Positions 6,656-15,382 of a stretch of DNA of 64,000 nucleotides are shown here, piece after piece. The stretch is taken from positions 1 to 64,000 of IMG/VR virus record IMGVR_UViG_3300008262_000024; one strand, written 5' to 3'. Within the stretch, counting starts at the first letter, position 1; every line of letters starts with the position of its first letter. This stretch comes from a virus. Made by a program: the position numbers and the translations under genes. The notes beneath the pieces are model-generated. The model searched no databases. It saw only the letters and a list, made by a program, of their open reading frames with translations, and was not told the origin of the DNA.

Positions 6656-6861
6656 TGAGAGCTATACTCTTATTACTGTGCTTGGTGTCTTGTACTCCTA
6701 GTTTTCATGACTCTCATTATAGGAAGAGGTATGTTCCTAATAAATGGGTTAGAAAACATGTACCAGTAATTAAAACTGGCACATATAGAAACCCTTTAAT
6801 TAAAAAAGAAATCAGGCAACAAATGCTTGTACCTAAAACAATAAATTTAGATAAATGGTAA
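6655..6861 (+). CDS. Small basic lipoprotein, 68 aa
   Basis: MRAILLLLCLVSCTPS is a lipoprotein signal peptide with lipobox LVSC (Cys 13). The mature part is short and strongly basic (HYRKRYVPNKWVRKHVPV), with no further Cys. It follows another lipoprotein with a 1-nt overlap, and the pair look like one translational unit acting in the cell envelope. I do not recognise a family. Confidence 0.65.
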   Translation: MRAILLLLCLVSCTPSFHDSHYRKRYVPNKWVRKHVPVIKTGTYRNPLIKKEIRQQMLVPKTINLDKW

Positions 6862-6862
6862 T

Positions 6863-7105
6863 ATGACACATTTAAGAACAGCTGTAATTAAAAGATCAGA
6901 TTTCACACTTGAAGTATCAGGTTATTTTGAAGAAGGTGAAGCTCAAACATGGGATCATCCTGGTTCAGCAGATCAATTTGAGATTAATCATGTAGAATTA
7001 ACAAGTGGTACATTAACAGATTTACTATACTGGTTAGATGGTAAGAAGCATTGTATTGATGAAATAAGAGATTACTGTTTAGAATATTTTGATGAGTACG
7101 ACTAA
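6863..7105 (+). CDS. Small hypothetical protein, 80 aa
   Basis: This is an acidic soluble protein with a beta-rich start (FTLEVSGYFEEGEAQTWD) and a helical end. The segment GEAQTWDHPGSADQFEINHV looks like that of short proteins I associate with many unrelated phages, of unknown role. It starts 1 nt after the previous stop and overlaps the helicase start by 14 nt. Confidence 0.65.
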   Translation: MTHLRTAVIKRSDFTLEVSGYFEEGEAQTWDHPGSADQFEINHVELTSGTLTDLLYWLDGKKHCIDEIRDYCLEYFDEYD

Positions 7106-8222
7106 GAAGAATGAAATTCAAAATGAAGCATTACAAACTTGGATAGATAATAATTGTAAAGGTTCATTGGCTATGGCTACAGGTTCTGGTAAATCCAGAT
7201 GTGCTCTGTTAGCTATTGAGTATTTGGTAAAGACATTAGGTATTAAAAAACCTAAGATTTTACTTGCTGTTCCCACAGAAAGTCTAAGAGATCAGAACTG
7301 GTTAGATGAATTTAAAAAGTGGAAGATGACAAAATACTACAAGTTTCTTGATAGGTATTGTTATGTTTCACTAAATAAGATTGAAAGTAATCATTATGAT
7401 CTCATTATATTAGATGAGCTTCAGAACATTACTGAAAATAATTCTAAATTCTTTACTCAGAATACTTCTGATAGAGTTCTTGGTCTATCTGCTACTCCAC
7501 CATCTGATGAAATTAAGAAGATGTTGGTTAAGTTACATTGTCCTGTAGTATATGAATATAAACTGGATGATGCTGTAGAAAATGGTGTTGTTGCTCCATA
7601 TAGAATCAATCTTGTACAAATACAGTTAGATAACACTAACAAGTATATACAAGCTGGTACTAAAGCAAAACCATTTTTGACTACAGAATATAATCACTAT
7701 CAATATTTATCTAAACAAATATTGCAGTTAAAGTATGCTGGTAAGCAAAAAGCTGCTATGTTTGCACAATTAAACAGGCAACGATTCTTAGGTAATCTTA
7801 AATCTAAAACAGATGTTGCTAAACTAATTAGAGATAAGTATATTACAAATGATAGGTCATTAATATTCTGTCATTCAATAGCTCAAGCTGAAGAGATGTG
7901 TTCAGATACCTTTCATTCTAAATCAAAAGGTAATAGTTTAGCTAGACTAAGGGCTAAAGAGATTGACAAACTTAGTTGTGTTAAAGCATTAAATGAGGGT
8001 GAGAACATACCAGATTTAGATTCTGCTATTATTATTCAAGTAAATAGTGTAGAAAGAAACATTATACAGCAAATGGGTAGAATTGTAAGATTTAGACCTA
8101 ATCATGAAGCTGTTATATGGATTTTAGTTACAATAGGTACACAAGATGAAGTATGGTGGGAAAAATGTTCAGAGAACTTAGATAAACAAAAAATAACATT
8201 CATTAATTCTAGAAATCTATGA
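7092..8222 (+). CDS. Superfamily 2 DNA/RNA helicase
   Basis: The 376-aa protein has a compact SF2 core: motif I ATGSGKSR (residues about 29-36), motif II LDELQ (a DEAH-box variant), motif III LSATPPSD, and motif VI QQMGRIVRF near the C-terminus. No extra domain is present. Such small SF2 helicases in phages usually act in DNA recombination or replication restart (UvsW-like). I start at ATG 7092 rather than at TTG 7089. It overlaps its left neighbour by 14 nt and its right neighbour by 4 nt, so it is part of a tight operon. Confidence 0.9.
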   Translation: MSTTKKNEIQNEALQTWIDNNCKGSLAMATGSGKSRCALLAIEYLVKTLGIKKPKILLAVPTESLRDQNWLDEFKKWKMTKYYKFLDRYCYVSLNKIESNHYDLIILDELQNITENNSKFFTQNTSDRVLGLSATPPSDEIKKMLVKLHCPVVYEYKLDDAVENGVVAPYRINLVQIQLDNTNKYIQAGTKAKPFLTTEYNHYQYLSKQILQLKYAGKQKAAMFAQLNRQRFLGNLKSKTDVAKLIRDKYITNDRSLIFCHSIAQAEEMCSDTFHSKSKGNSLARLRAKEIDKLSCVKALNEGENIPDLDSAIIIQVNSVERNIIQQMGRIVRFRPNHEAVIWILVTIGTQDEVWWEKCSENLDKQKITFINSRNL

Positions 8223-8428
8223 CAAAAGATGAGTTAGTATTCTGCATTAACTGTATAAAATCAGTTTATCCAGGAATTTGGAGCAATACTCCAGAAAAAG
8301 TAAAACTATTGATAAACGATGTTTATGAAGTTGATGTGGAATTATCACAAGTTGAGGAACTATACAATGAAAGGATTATAGAGGAGGATGATTATGACTT
8401 AATGTTTAAAAATAATGGGTACTATTAA
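8219..8428 (+). CDS. Small acidic hypothetical protein, 69 aa
   Basis: The product is acidic and helical with a CINC pair (residues 9-12) but too few Cys for a zinc site. It overlaps the helicase stop (ATGA) and the next gene by 14 nt. Its place between two helicase genes suggests an accessory replication role, which the sequence itself does not show. Confidence 0.6.
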   Translation: MTKDELVFCINCIKSVYPGIWSNTPEKVKLLINDVYEVDVELSQVEELYNERIIEEDDYDLMFKNNGYY

Positions 8429-8807
8429 AACAATTGTAGGATTAGATAATATTGTAGATTATTCAGAGAATTTTACAGAAGGTAAGAATTCATTTTATGA
8501 ATTACTATCTTATGTTAAAGAAGGAACTGATATAATGACAATATTTGATACTACAGATGAAAAAATTGCTTTCTTTACTTCAGGTAAAACTGAAGATGGA
8601 AGCAAAGAGTTTCTGCTATTTATTGGTGATACTGCAATAGATATTGTTAGATTCTTTGAAGGTAAGTATACACAACTATATTTAGATTCATCTTTATCTG
8701 ATGAGGATAGAGAGAAACAAGCTAAATCTATTATAGTTATGTCTACATCACTAGTTCAAATAGCAGGTTTAAAAGAGGAGGATTTAGAAGATGAAGATAG
8801 TAATTGA
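8415..8807 (+). CDS. Hypothetical protein, 130 aa
   Basis: A mixed alpha/beta soluble protein with a strongly acidic tail (LKEEDLEDEDSN). No Cys and no membrane segment. It overlaps the genes on both sides by 14-17 nt, so it is embedded in the helicase operon. I see no known motif. A small acidic tail of this kind can contact DNA-binding partners, but this is only a possibility. Confidence 0.65.
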   Translation: MGTIKTIVGLDNIVDYSENFTEGKNSFYELLSYVKEGTDIMTIFDTTDEKIAFFTSGKTEDGSKEFLLFIGDTAIDIVRFFEGKYTQLYLDSSLSDEDREKQAKSIIVMSTSLVQIAGLKEEDLEDEDSN

Positions 8808-9297
8808 CACAGAAGTAACTGATAATCTTGGACTCACAGTATTAGAATATGCATATTTACATGTATTAGCTAATGGGTTACCAACAGAACTTGATTTTTC
8901 TACTGTAATAGAATTAGGTTATATGAATCAAGATTTTGAGATAACTAATGAAGGTTTAGATGTAATAAGACCAAAAGTATCTGATGCAATGATGTTATTT
9001 GTTAAGACTTATGATACTTATCCTCACAAAGTTGGTACTAGGGTATTAAAAGCTAAAAGTATTGACTCTGCTGATGGTAAGCATTGTCTTAGTAAGTTCA
9101 ATCATTATTTGAGAAAAGATTCTAATGTTGCAGAGAGAATGTACAAAGGTTTAGTTGTAGAGATGAAACTTAGAAAGAAGGGTAATAGTGAAAACTTCTT
9201 TCAGGATATTAGAACATGGTTTAATCAAATGACATGGGATAAATATGCTGATTTAGATATTGAAATTAATACTGATGAAAGGGTTGAAAGGATATGA
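8791..9297 (+). CDS. Hypothetical protein next to replicative helicase, 168 aa
   Basis: A helical, mixed-charge protein in which an N-terminal acidic part is followed by a basic middle (KVGTRVLKAKSID, VEMKLRKKGNSENF). It is encoded directly before the DnaB-like helicase with a 4-nt overlap (ATGA). That is where phages often keep a helicase loader or origin-binding factor, so such a role is a reasonable guess, but I see no P-loop or defined DNA-binding motif. Confidence 0.65.
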   Translation: MKIVIDTEVTDNLGLTVLEYAYLHVLANGLPTELDFSTVIELGYMNQDFEITNEGLDVIRPKVSDAMMLFVKTYDTYPHKVGTRVLKAKSIDSADGKHCLSKFNHYLRKDSNVAERMYKGLVVEMKLRKKGNSENFFQDIRTWFNQMTWDKYADLDIEINTDERVERI

Positions 9298-10337
9298 GTT
9301 TTCTAACTACAAGAATTGAACAAGGTCTAAGTGGTAAGTATCAGGGCTTATCAAATGGATTTGACACACTTAATAAATATGTATTTGGTATTCAAAGAGG
9401 CACTTATTATCTAATAGGTGGTAGTTCTGGTACTTATAAGACCACACTACTAGATTATATGATAAGAAATGCTATTAAAAATGCTCAAGACAATAATATT
9501 AAGTACAATGTTTTTTATTATTCTTTTGAGATAGATAAGATAACTAAGATGTGTAACTGGACATCTAGTATTATCTATCAGTTACATGGAATAGTAATTC
9601 CTCCTGAAAAAATTAAAGGTTTAGGTAATTTCAGATTAACAGATGAAGAGAAACAAATAGTTTTTAATGTCATACCTATTGTAGAACAAATGGCAGATAG
9701 TATAAACTTTAGATTTGATTCTATTAATCCAACAGGTATTTACAATGAGTTATTTAAGTTTGCAGTAGCTAATGGTGAAGTAATCTTTGAAGATTATACT
9801 GACACTGATGGTAGTGTAAAGAAAAGAATAGCTGGTTATAAACCAAATGATCCTAATAGCTACAACATTATAGCATTAGACCATTTGTATCTGTTGAAAA
9901 AAGAGAGAGGCTTTCAAACTAAGGAAGTTATGGATAAGATGAGTGAGTATTTTGTAATCTTGAGAAATCTCTTTGGTTTTACACCTATTGTCTTACAGCA
10001 GTTTAATCAAGGCTTAAGTTCTGTTGATAGACAAAAGTTTAAAGGTGTAGACTTATCTCCTTCTCAAGGTGACTTTAAAGACACTACTAATCCCTATCAA
10101 GATGCTGACGTAGTTCTAGGTCTAATGTGTCCATATAAACTAGATATGGATACTTCACTAGGCTATGATATTAGTAAACTAAAAGACAGAATGCTTATGT
10201 TGAAGATAATCAAGAACAGATTATCTAGAGATGGTATAGCAAAAGGTCTATATGTTAAACCTGAATCTGGTAAATTCTTTGAATTACCTGAACCTGACAG
10301 TTTAGAAATAAATAAATATTATAACAAACAAATCTAA
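9294..10337 (+). CDS. DnaB-like replicative helicase (SF4, RecA fold)
   Basis: The 347-aa protein starts almost at the RecA-like core and lacks the usual N-terminal DnaB domain. Features are GLSNGFDTLNKYVFG, Walker A GGSSGTYKTT (G42-T51), NVFYYSFEIDK (motif 1a), Walker B YNIIALDHLYLL, and PIVLQQFNQGL (sensor-like Gln in motif 3). The C-terminal LMLKIIKNRLSRDG supplies the arginine-finger-type basic region. The role is to unwind the fork for the family B polymerase. It overlaps the upstream gene by 4 nt, which supports a functional link to the 168-aa protein. Confidence 0.9.
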   Translation: MSFLTTRIEQGLSGKYQGLSNGFDTLNKYVFGIQRGTYYLIGGSSGTYKTTLLDYMIRNAIKNAQDNNIKYNVFYYSFEIDKITKMCNWTSSIIYQLHGIVIPPEKIKGLGNFRLTDEEKQIVFNVIPIVEQMADSINFRFDSINPTGIYNELFKFAVANGEVIFEDYTDTDGSVKKRIAGYKPNDPNSYNIIALDHLYLLKKERGFQTKEVMDKMSEYFVILRNLFGFTPIVLQQFNQGLSSVDRQKFKGVDLSPSQGDFKDTTNPYQDADVVLGLMCPYKLDMDTSLGYDISKLKDRMLMLKIIKNRLSRDGIAKGLYVKPESGKFFELPEPDSLEINKYYNKQI

Positions 10338-10348
10338 ATTTAATTAAA

Positions 10349-10828
10349 ATGGAAAGATCAATCTTTTTAGTAGATGACTTATCAATTGCAACTGCTTGTG
10401 TAGCATTTGCTGAACAACTTGGTTTAAATGTAGAACCAGAAATCTTGTTAAGATTAGAACAAGATCAGTATATTACTACTGGTAGTAAAAACTATGATGT
10501 AAATTTTATCAAGAATGAATCATTTGCTCAGAAAAAAGCATCTGAAGCTGATATTTTTATATCATTGATTAGTGAAGATTATATGGATTTCATTGAAAAC
10601 TGTATAAATGAACACAATTCAGTATCTGATGAAGATGATATTACATTGGAAGATGTAAGAAGACCAGATGATGAAACTGTAGCTGCATTATTTGCAAAAG
10701 TTAAAAACCAAAAGAAATCTCCAGCAAAATATTATGTTGTTGATAGAAATGGTTCTTGGGTAGCAAGTACAAGTGCTGATGGTGCTTATGGTAACTTAGC
10801 TACACTTTATGATTTTGTAGCAAACTAA
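10349..10828 (+). CDS. Hypothetical acidic protein, 159 aa
   Basis: A soluble, acidic protein. It has a helical first half (ACVAFAEQLGLNVEPEILLR), a low-complexity acidic middle (SDEDDITLEDVRRPDDE) and a small beta-like end (KYYVVDRNGSWVASTSADG). It ends the helicase transcript: a terminator follows 18 nt after the stop. No family recognised. Confidence 0.65.
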   Translation: MERSIFLVDDLSIATACVAFAEQLGLNVEPEILLRLEQDQYITTGSKNYDVNFIKNESFAQKKASEADIFISLISEDYMDFIENCINEHNSVSDEDDITLEDVRRPDDETVAALFAKVKNQKKSPAKYYVVDRNGSWVASTSADGAYGNLATLYDFVAN

Positions 10829-10846
10829 CTGTAAATTATAAACAAT

Positions 10847-10881
10847 AGTACCCTATGCTTATAGTGTAGGGTACTTTTTTT
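10847..10881 (+). terminator. Rho-independent terminator
   Basis: A 9-bp stem (AGTACCCTA 847-855 with TAGGGTACT 867-875, all +10000) with an 11-nt loop leads into a T tract. It ends the polymerase/helicase transcript before the gene at 10892. Confidence 0.9.
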
Positions 10882-10891
10882 ATTATGTATT

Positions 10892-12478
10892 ATGAGTAAA
10901 ATAATAATTAGTCAAGTTTCAAGAAACACAATAAAATTAAAACTACCAGCAGAATTACAATACTATATTTCATTAAATAAATCTAGTAGGTTTATTTATA
11001 TAAACTTTGCACAAGATCCTGCTAATCCAAAAAACAAAATACTTATAATTAAAAATAGTTATTATTATAGTTATGATCGCAATTATTATGAGTATTTAAC
11101 TTATGTACAAAATAAGAGAAGAACTCAAATTTTGATAAATCCTACTATACAACTCAGAAGTAATAGAGCTGGCATATCATCATTATATACTCATAATAAC
11201 ATAGATGGTATTTGTGATGTATATAATCTTGATTACACTATATATGAGAAAGGATCAGAGTATTGTATTATAGCAAAGTTTAAAGTAGATAAGCATATTG
11301 ATATATGTGGTAATAACATGGGTGGATTTAGTAGAATATCTAATAATATTATTAATAAGTCATTTGATACATATTCAATTGATAATGCAAGTGCATTAGA
11401 TGAATTCTATCATTATGTGAAAGAAGAAAATAATACTATTACATATCTTACTAAAGCTAAATATCTACAAGCAGTTGTTAGTATGATTAAAGCAGGTTAT
11501 GATAATGAGTATGCTAATGATAATGTTAATCATTTTACTAATTACATGAGAACTGTATCATATAGTAAGTTTTTTATAAAATCATTTAAAGATTTTGATG
11601 AAAAGAAGATACAAGCATATTTAGAATATAATAAGATGCTAAATAGTTATGATCCTGAATTATTTGAAATTGTTAGTGGTGAGAAAATTGAATATTATTA
11701 TCACTACAATAATTATTTTAAAAATTCAGGTGAGTTAGGTAGTTCTTGTATGCGTAATGATGCTAATCAGAGTCAAATTAGATTCTATGCTTTAAATAAC
11801 AATGTTAGTTTAATTGTAATGAAACCAAAGGGTGTAAATTCTATTTTAGGTAGAGCATTATTGTGGACTACAACAGATGGTACTAAAGTTATGGATAGAA
11901 TTTATGTTTGTGATACAAAGCTTATATCATTGTTTCATAGATATGCTTCAGAAAATGGTTTTGTTAATATCTATAATCATAGAAAGTGGTGTAATGGTGG
12001 TAATAAAGATATTACAAAAATGTCTCCTGGTTATTGGGAAAATAAATATGATAAGAATTTTATTGTTGATTTGAATTATATTCCATCTAAAGTAACATCT
12101 GCATCATATAAATTACAGTATGATTTACATATTAGTAGACAAACTTCTATCAATAGTCCATATGGTTTACCATATCTAGACAATTTTAATTTACTTAATA
12201 GTGAAACTTCTCAGTTAAGTGTATCAACATTAAAAGATACATTTAAATGTTCATTAAGTGGTAAGTTTGTAAATCAAGATAATGTTTTATATTCATCAGA
12301 ACAAGTTTATGATATTAATTCTGTAAGAAATATTAATGGTTCTTATCAACTATTACCTGATATTGTATCATTAGATGATGATGATTTAGAAGAAGATGAA
12401 TGGTTAGAAGAATTAGATGAGACTGAAGAACAAGTTCCTGAAATAACAATGACAAATAATAATAACAATGACTTTTAA
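10892..12478 (+). CDS. Unrecognised 528-aa phage protein
   Basis: This is a large Tyr/Asn-rich protein. The middle (about 270-360) carries the best-defined patch: NSGELGSSCMRND, FYALNNNVSLIVMKPKG, ILGRALLWTTTDG, MDRIYVCD. A linker then leads to a Cys-containing stretch (TFKCSLSGKFV) and a very acidic tail (DDDDLEEDEWLEELDETEE). I have a weak recollection of similar SCMR-type proteins in other phages, without a known function. It starts a new transcript after a terminator and overlaps the metallopeptidase gene by 11 nt, so the two may act together. Confidence 0.8.
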   Translation: MSKIIISQVSRNTIKLKLPAELQYYISLNKSSRFIYINFAQDPANPKNKILIIKNSYYYSYDRNYYEYLTYVQNKRRTQILINPTIQLRSNRAGISSLYTHNNIDGICDVYNLDYTIYEKGSEYCIIAKFKVDKHIDICGNNMGGFSRISNNIINKSFDTYSIDNASALDEFYHYVKEENNTITYLTKAKYLQAVVSMIKAGYDNEYANDNVNHFTNYMRTVSYSKFFIKSFKDFDEKKIQAYLEYNKMLNSYDPELFEIVSGEKIEYYYHYNNYFKNSGELGSSCMRNDANQSQIRFYALNNNVSLIVMKPKGVNSILGRALLWTTTDGTKVMDRIYVCDTKLISLFHRYASENGFVNIYNHRKWCNGGNKDITKMSPGYWENKYDKNFIVDLNYIPSKVTSASYKLQYDLHISRQTSINSPYGLPYLDNFNLLNSETSQLSVSTLKDTFKCSLSGKFVNQDNVLYSSEQVYDINSVRNINGSYQLLPDIVSLDDDDLEEDEWLEELDETEEQVPEITMTNNNNNDF

Positions 12479-13700
12479 TGAAGAATTATTAATTGAAGTT
12501 TTAGGCTGGCAGTCTGAATCTTCTAAAGAGAAAGAACAAATAATACCAACACTTAACAATTATCTTAAATTACTTAACAATAAATACTCTTTAGTTGTAG
12601 AAGAAGATGCACATGGTAATATATATGTTACTAAAGGTAAAGCAGATTTTTACCCTTGTGTAGTGTCACATTTAGATCAGGTTCATAGATTCTGTCCTAA
12701 TAAAACTATTGTTAGAAATGGTGATTACTTGTTAGCATTTGATGGTGCTAGACAAGTAGGTACTGGTGGTGATGATCTTGTAGGTGTATTTATGTGTCTA
12801 AATCTGTTAGATGCTGTAGATAATATCAAAGTTGCATTCTTCCTTCAAGAAGAAATTGGATGCATAGGTTCTAATTCCTGTGATTTAGATTTCTTCAAAG
12901 ATTGTAAGTTTATAGGTCAAGCAGATAGAAAAGGTGATGCAGATTTTATAAATTATTCTAATGGGGTTAAATTATTTGACCAAGAATTTAGTACATTTGT
13001 AGCACCAATCCTAGAAGGTTATAAGTATAAAGAGTGTACTGGCATTGCAACAGATGTTGGTGCACTATCTAAAAGAAATGTTGGTATTGCATGTTTCAAC
13101 ATATCTTGTGGTTATCATAATCCTCATACTTCAACAGAGTATGTAGTAATATCACAAGTTGAAAATTGTTACAATGTAATTCTTGACATTATTTCATCTG
13201 CTGATAAGCAGTATACTTATGTTAGACCTGCAGATAAACCTGTATATCATAAGGCTCAAGGTAAAAGTCCATTGTATGATAAATTATATGCATTATTTAA
13301 AAGTAGCCCAAAGTATATAAAATCTAATAAAATGTCTTATGCATATAGTATTGCATTTGATTTTTTCATTGACTTTATAGAAAATTATGATAGACTTGTT
13401 GATTCTGCACAACCTGATTATCCTTATTTGTCAGATATGATTGAAGAGTTTATTGATTATATGAATGAAGAAGAAGAACTTAAAAGACAAGATGATTTAG
13501 AAAATAAAACATTATCTAAACAGCTTGGATTATTTGATGAGAATTGTCAGCATAGAAATGTGAAATATGATAATACTATGTCACAGTATTATTGTATGGA
13601 TTGTTTTAACTATGTAGATGATAAGAGTACATTCTATGATCAGGAAACTTTAAATCCTAGATTAGGATATGGTTATTTAAATGAAAGAGGATATTATTAA
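12468..13700 (+). CDS. M20/M28/M42-like zinc metallopeptidase with zinc-ribbon tail
   Basis: The 410-aa protein has the ordered metal ligands of co-catalytic zinc aminopeptidases: H68-x-D70 (VVSHLDQVH), D102/D103 (GTGGDDLVGV), E128-E129 (FFLQEEIGCIGS), D153 (GQADRKG) and H217 (SCGYHNPHT). The HNPHTSTEYV segment matches the second-shell end of the fold. After a helical linker comes CQHRNVKYDN...YYCMDC, a likely zinc ribbon (CxH and CxxC). Peptidases of this type trim N-terminal residues or amide bonds; the substrate in a phage is unknown and could be a host or phage protein. It overlaps the 528-aa gene, pointing to linked expression. Confidence 0.85.
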   Translation: MTFNEELLIEVLGWQSESSKEKEQIIPTLNNYLKLLNNKYSLVVEEDAHGNIYVTKGKADFYPCVVSHLDQVHRFCPNKTIVRNGDYLLAFDGARQVGTGGDDLVGVFMCLNLLDAVDNIKVAFFLQEEIGCIGSNSCDLDFFKDCKFIGQADRKGDADFINYSNGVKLFDQEFSTFVAPILEGYKYKECTGIATDVGALSKRNVGIACFNISCGYHNPHTSTEYVVISQVENCYNVILDIISSADKQYTYVRPADKPVYHKAQGKSPLYDKLYALFKSSPKYIKSNKMSYAYSIAFDFFIDFIENYDRLVDSAQPDYPYLSDMIEEFIDYMNEEEELKRQDDLENKTLSKQLGLFDENCQHRNVKYDNTMSQYYCMDCFNYVDDKSTFYDQETLNPRLGYGYLNERGYY

Positions 13701-13725
13701 TAAACAAGTAAACAATTAAATTAAA

Positions 13726-14067
13726 ATGGAAATTGTACAAAACGAAGAAACCCCTGTGGTTGAGAATGTATCAGAAACAACTGATCCTAGTGAACAAATG
13801 AAAGCAGAATACATTGCTTATGTTAATGAGATTAAAACTCAACGCTATCCTTGTGATACAAGAGTTGAAGCTATTGATAGCATTAACACTCTATGTAAAG
13901 TGCTTGAATTAACAACTGTTGTTCCTAAGACAGAATTACAGAACAGAGATGGTCAGAGAACACCAATTATCATTGGTGGTACTCCTATTGACTTAGTTAA
14001 GAGTCAATATCCTGGTTTATATCCTGTATTAGTAGAACGCATTTTAGAATTAGCTGCTAAACTGTAA
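13726..14067 (+). CDS. Hypothetical protein, 113 aa
   Basis: An acidic N-terminal third (NEETPVVENVSETTDPSEQ) precedes a helical domain with IIIGGTPIDLVKSQYPGLYP and a C-terminal helix. It has no metal-binding or nucleotide-binding motif. It lies 1 nt before the Sak4-like ATPase and behind an A-rich leader (aattaaattaaaATG), so it heads the recombination/ssDNA group. The role is unknown. Confidence 0.65.
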   Translation: MEIVQNEETPVVENVSETTDPSEQMKAEYIAYVNEIKTQRYPCDTRVEAIDSINTLCKVLELTTVVPKTELQNRDGQRTPIIIGGTPIDLVKSQYPGLYPVLVERILELAAKL

Positions 14068-14068
14068 C

Positions 14069-14797
14069 ATGATTAATTTACCAACTCAAAAGGTAGCTGC
14101 TACAAGAGCTAACCCTAAGAGGATGGTTATCTATTCAAAGCCAAAGGCTGGTAAAACATCAGCCTTGGCTCTGTTAGATAATTGTCTAATTCTAGACTTC
14201 GAGAATGGCTCTGATTATGTTGAAGCTCTCAAACTTAAAATTGATAGTCTTGCAACATTGAAAGCTGTTGGTCAGGAAATTGTTAAAGCTAATAGACCTT
14301 ACAAGTACATTGCAGTAGACACTGTTACTGCATTGGAAGAAATGTGTTTGTCATATGCAAAGACACTCTATATGGAAACTCCTATGGGTAAGAACTTTGC
14401 AGGTGATAGTGTGTTGAAATTACCTAATGGTGCAGGTTATCTATATCTTAGAGAAGCTTTCTTTAAGATTCTAGATTACATTGAAACATTGGTACCAGAA
14501 GATGGTAGTATTATTCTACTAGGTCACTTAAAAGATAAAATGCTAGAAACTAATGGTAAAGAAGTATCAGCAGTAGACTTAGATTTATCAGGTAAGATTA
14601 AATCTATTGTATGTGCTAAAGCAGATGCTATTGGTTTATTGAGCAGAAAGTCTGATAAAGTGACTCTAAACTTTAAAACTTCAGAAGAAGTAACATGTGG
14701 TGCAAGACCTGACCACTTGAAAAATCAAGAAATTACATTAACTGAAATGGTTGATGGTAAACTAACAGGCAATTGGGATAAAGTATTCCTTAAATAA
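14069..14797 (+). CDS. Sak4-like RecA-fold ATPase (AAA_24), single-strand annealing
   Basis: The 242-aa P-loop protein has Walker A YSKPKAGKTS (K29, T30), ILDFENGSDYV right after it, and Walker B YIAVDTVTALEEM. That order is typical of phage Sak4/AAA_24 proteins, the small RecA-core proteins that help pair DNA strands. It lacks the N-terminal DNA-binding extension of full RecA. The gene is followed within 24 nt by an SSB-like gene, an arrangement known for Sak4 and its SSB partner. The expected role is strand annealing in recombination and replication. The annealing function is inferred from family and context. Confidence 0.8.
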   Translation: MINLPTQKVAATRANPKRMVIYSKPKAGKTSALALLDNCLILDFENGSDYVEALKLKIDSLATLKAVGQEIVKANRPYKYIAVDTVTALEEMCLSYAKTLYMETPMGKNFAGDSVLKLPNGAGYLYLREAFFKILDYIETLVPEDGSIILLGHLKDKMLETNGKEVSAVDLDLSGKIKSIVCAKADAIGLLSRKSDKVTLNFKTSEEVTCGARPDHLKNQEITLTEMVDGKLTGNWDKVFLK

Positions 14798-14821
14798 TAA
14801 CAATAAATAAATTTTAAAATT

Positions 14822-15382
14822 ATGTTCGGTGGACAAGATGTTCAAGAAGTAAACAAGCCTAAGTATATTAGACCAGGCATTCATGAAGTAACAATTAAAT
14901 CTGTTAAAGGTGAAACTAATCAAAATGGTAATCCTGTAATTACATTCTCTCTTTATCTAAAAGATGGTGATGCAGAAGCAACTACTGATTTCCGTTTCTA
15001 TCTTTCAGAGAAAGCAGCACCTACATCTTACAAGAAAATTAGACACATCTTTACTAAAGTTGTAAAAGATGCTGACTATCTTTCTTCTAAAGCCAACACT
15101 ATCGAAGAACTTGGTGAAGTATACAACAATAAACTTGCTGGTAATTCATTGAGAATTAAATTCAATGGTGAAGGTTATCTTAAACAAGATGGTAATACTG
15201 GACTAAGAGCTTCTATTGGTCTTCCTGAATTTGCAGAAGCAATTCAAGATGGTGCTGAATATCCTGCAGTAGCTAGTACCAAATTGGTATTTAATGAAGA
15301 CAGAGATGTAAAGCCTGTTGCTAAAGTTCCAGATACTGATTCATTTGTAGCTCCAACAACAGCCAATGACTTACCATTCTAA
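14822..15382 (+). CDS. Single-stranded DNA-binding-like protein (DUF669-type)
   Basis: The 186-aa product opens with MFGGQDVQEVNKPKYIRPG and a beta-rich core (HEVTIKSVKGETNQNGNPVI, TFSLYLKDGDAE) as in phage DUF669-type ssDNA-binding proteins. The very end is TTANDLPF, an acidic/aromatic tip like the DIPF of bacterial SSBs that recruits partner proteins. The likely role is to coat ssDNA and recruit the helicase, Sak4-like ATPase or primase. The stop overlaps the primase start by 17 nt. Confidence 0.8.
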   Translation: MFGGQDVQEVNKPKYIRPGIHEVTIKSVKGETNQNGNPVITFSLYLKDGDAEATTDFRFYLSEKAAPTSYKKIRHIFTKVVKDADYLSSKANTIEELGEVYNNKLAGNSLRIKFNGEGYLKQDGNTGLRASIGLPEFAEAIQDGAEYPAVASTKLVFNEDRDVKPVAKVPDTDSFVAPTTANDLPF

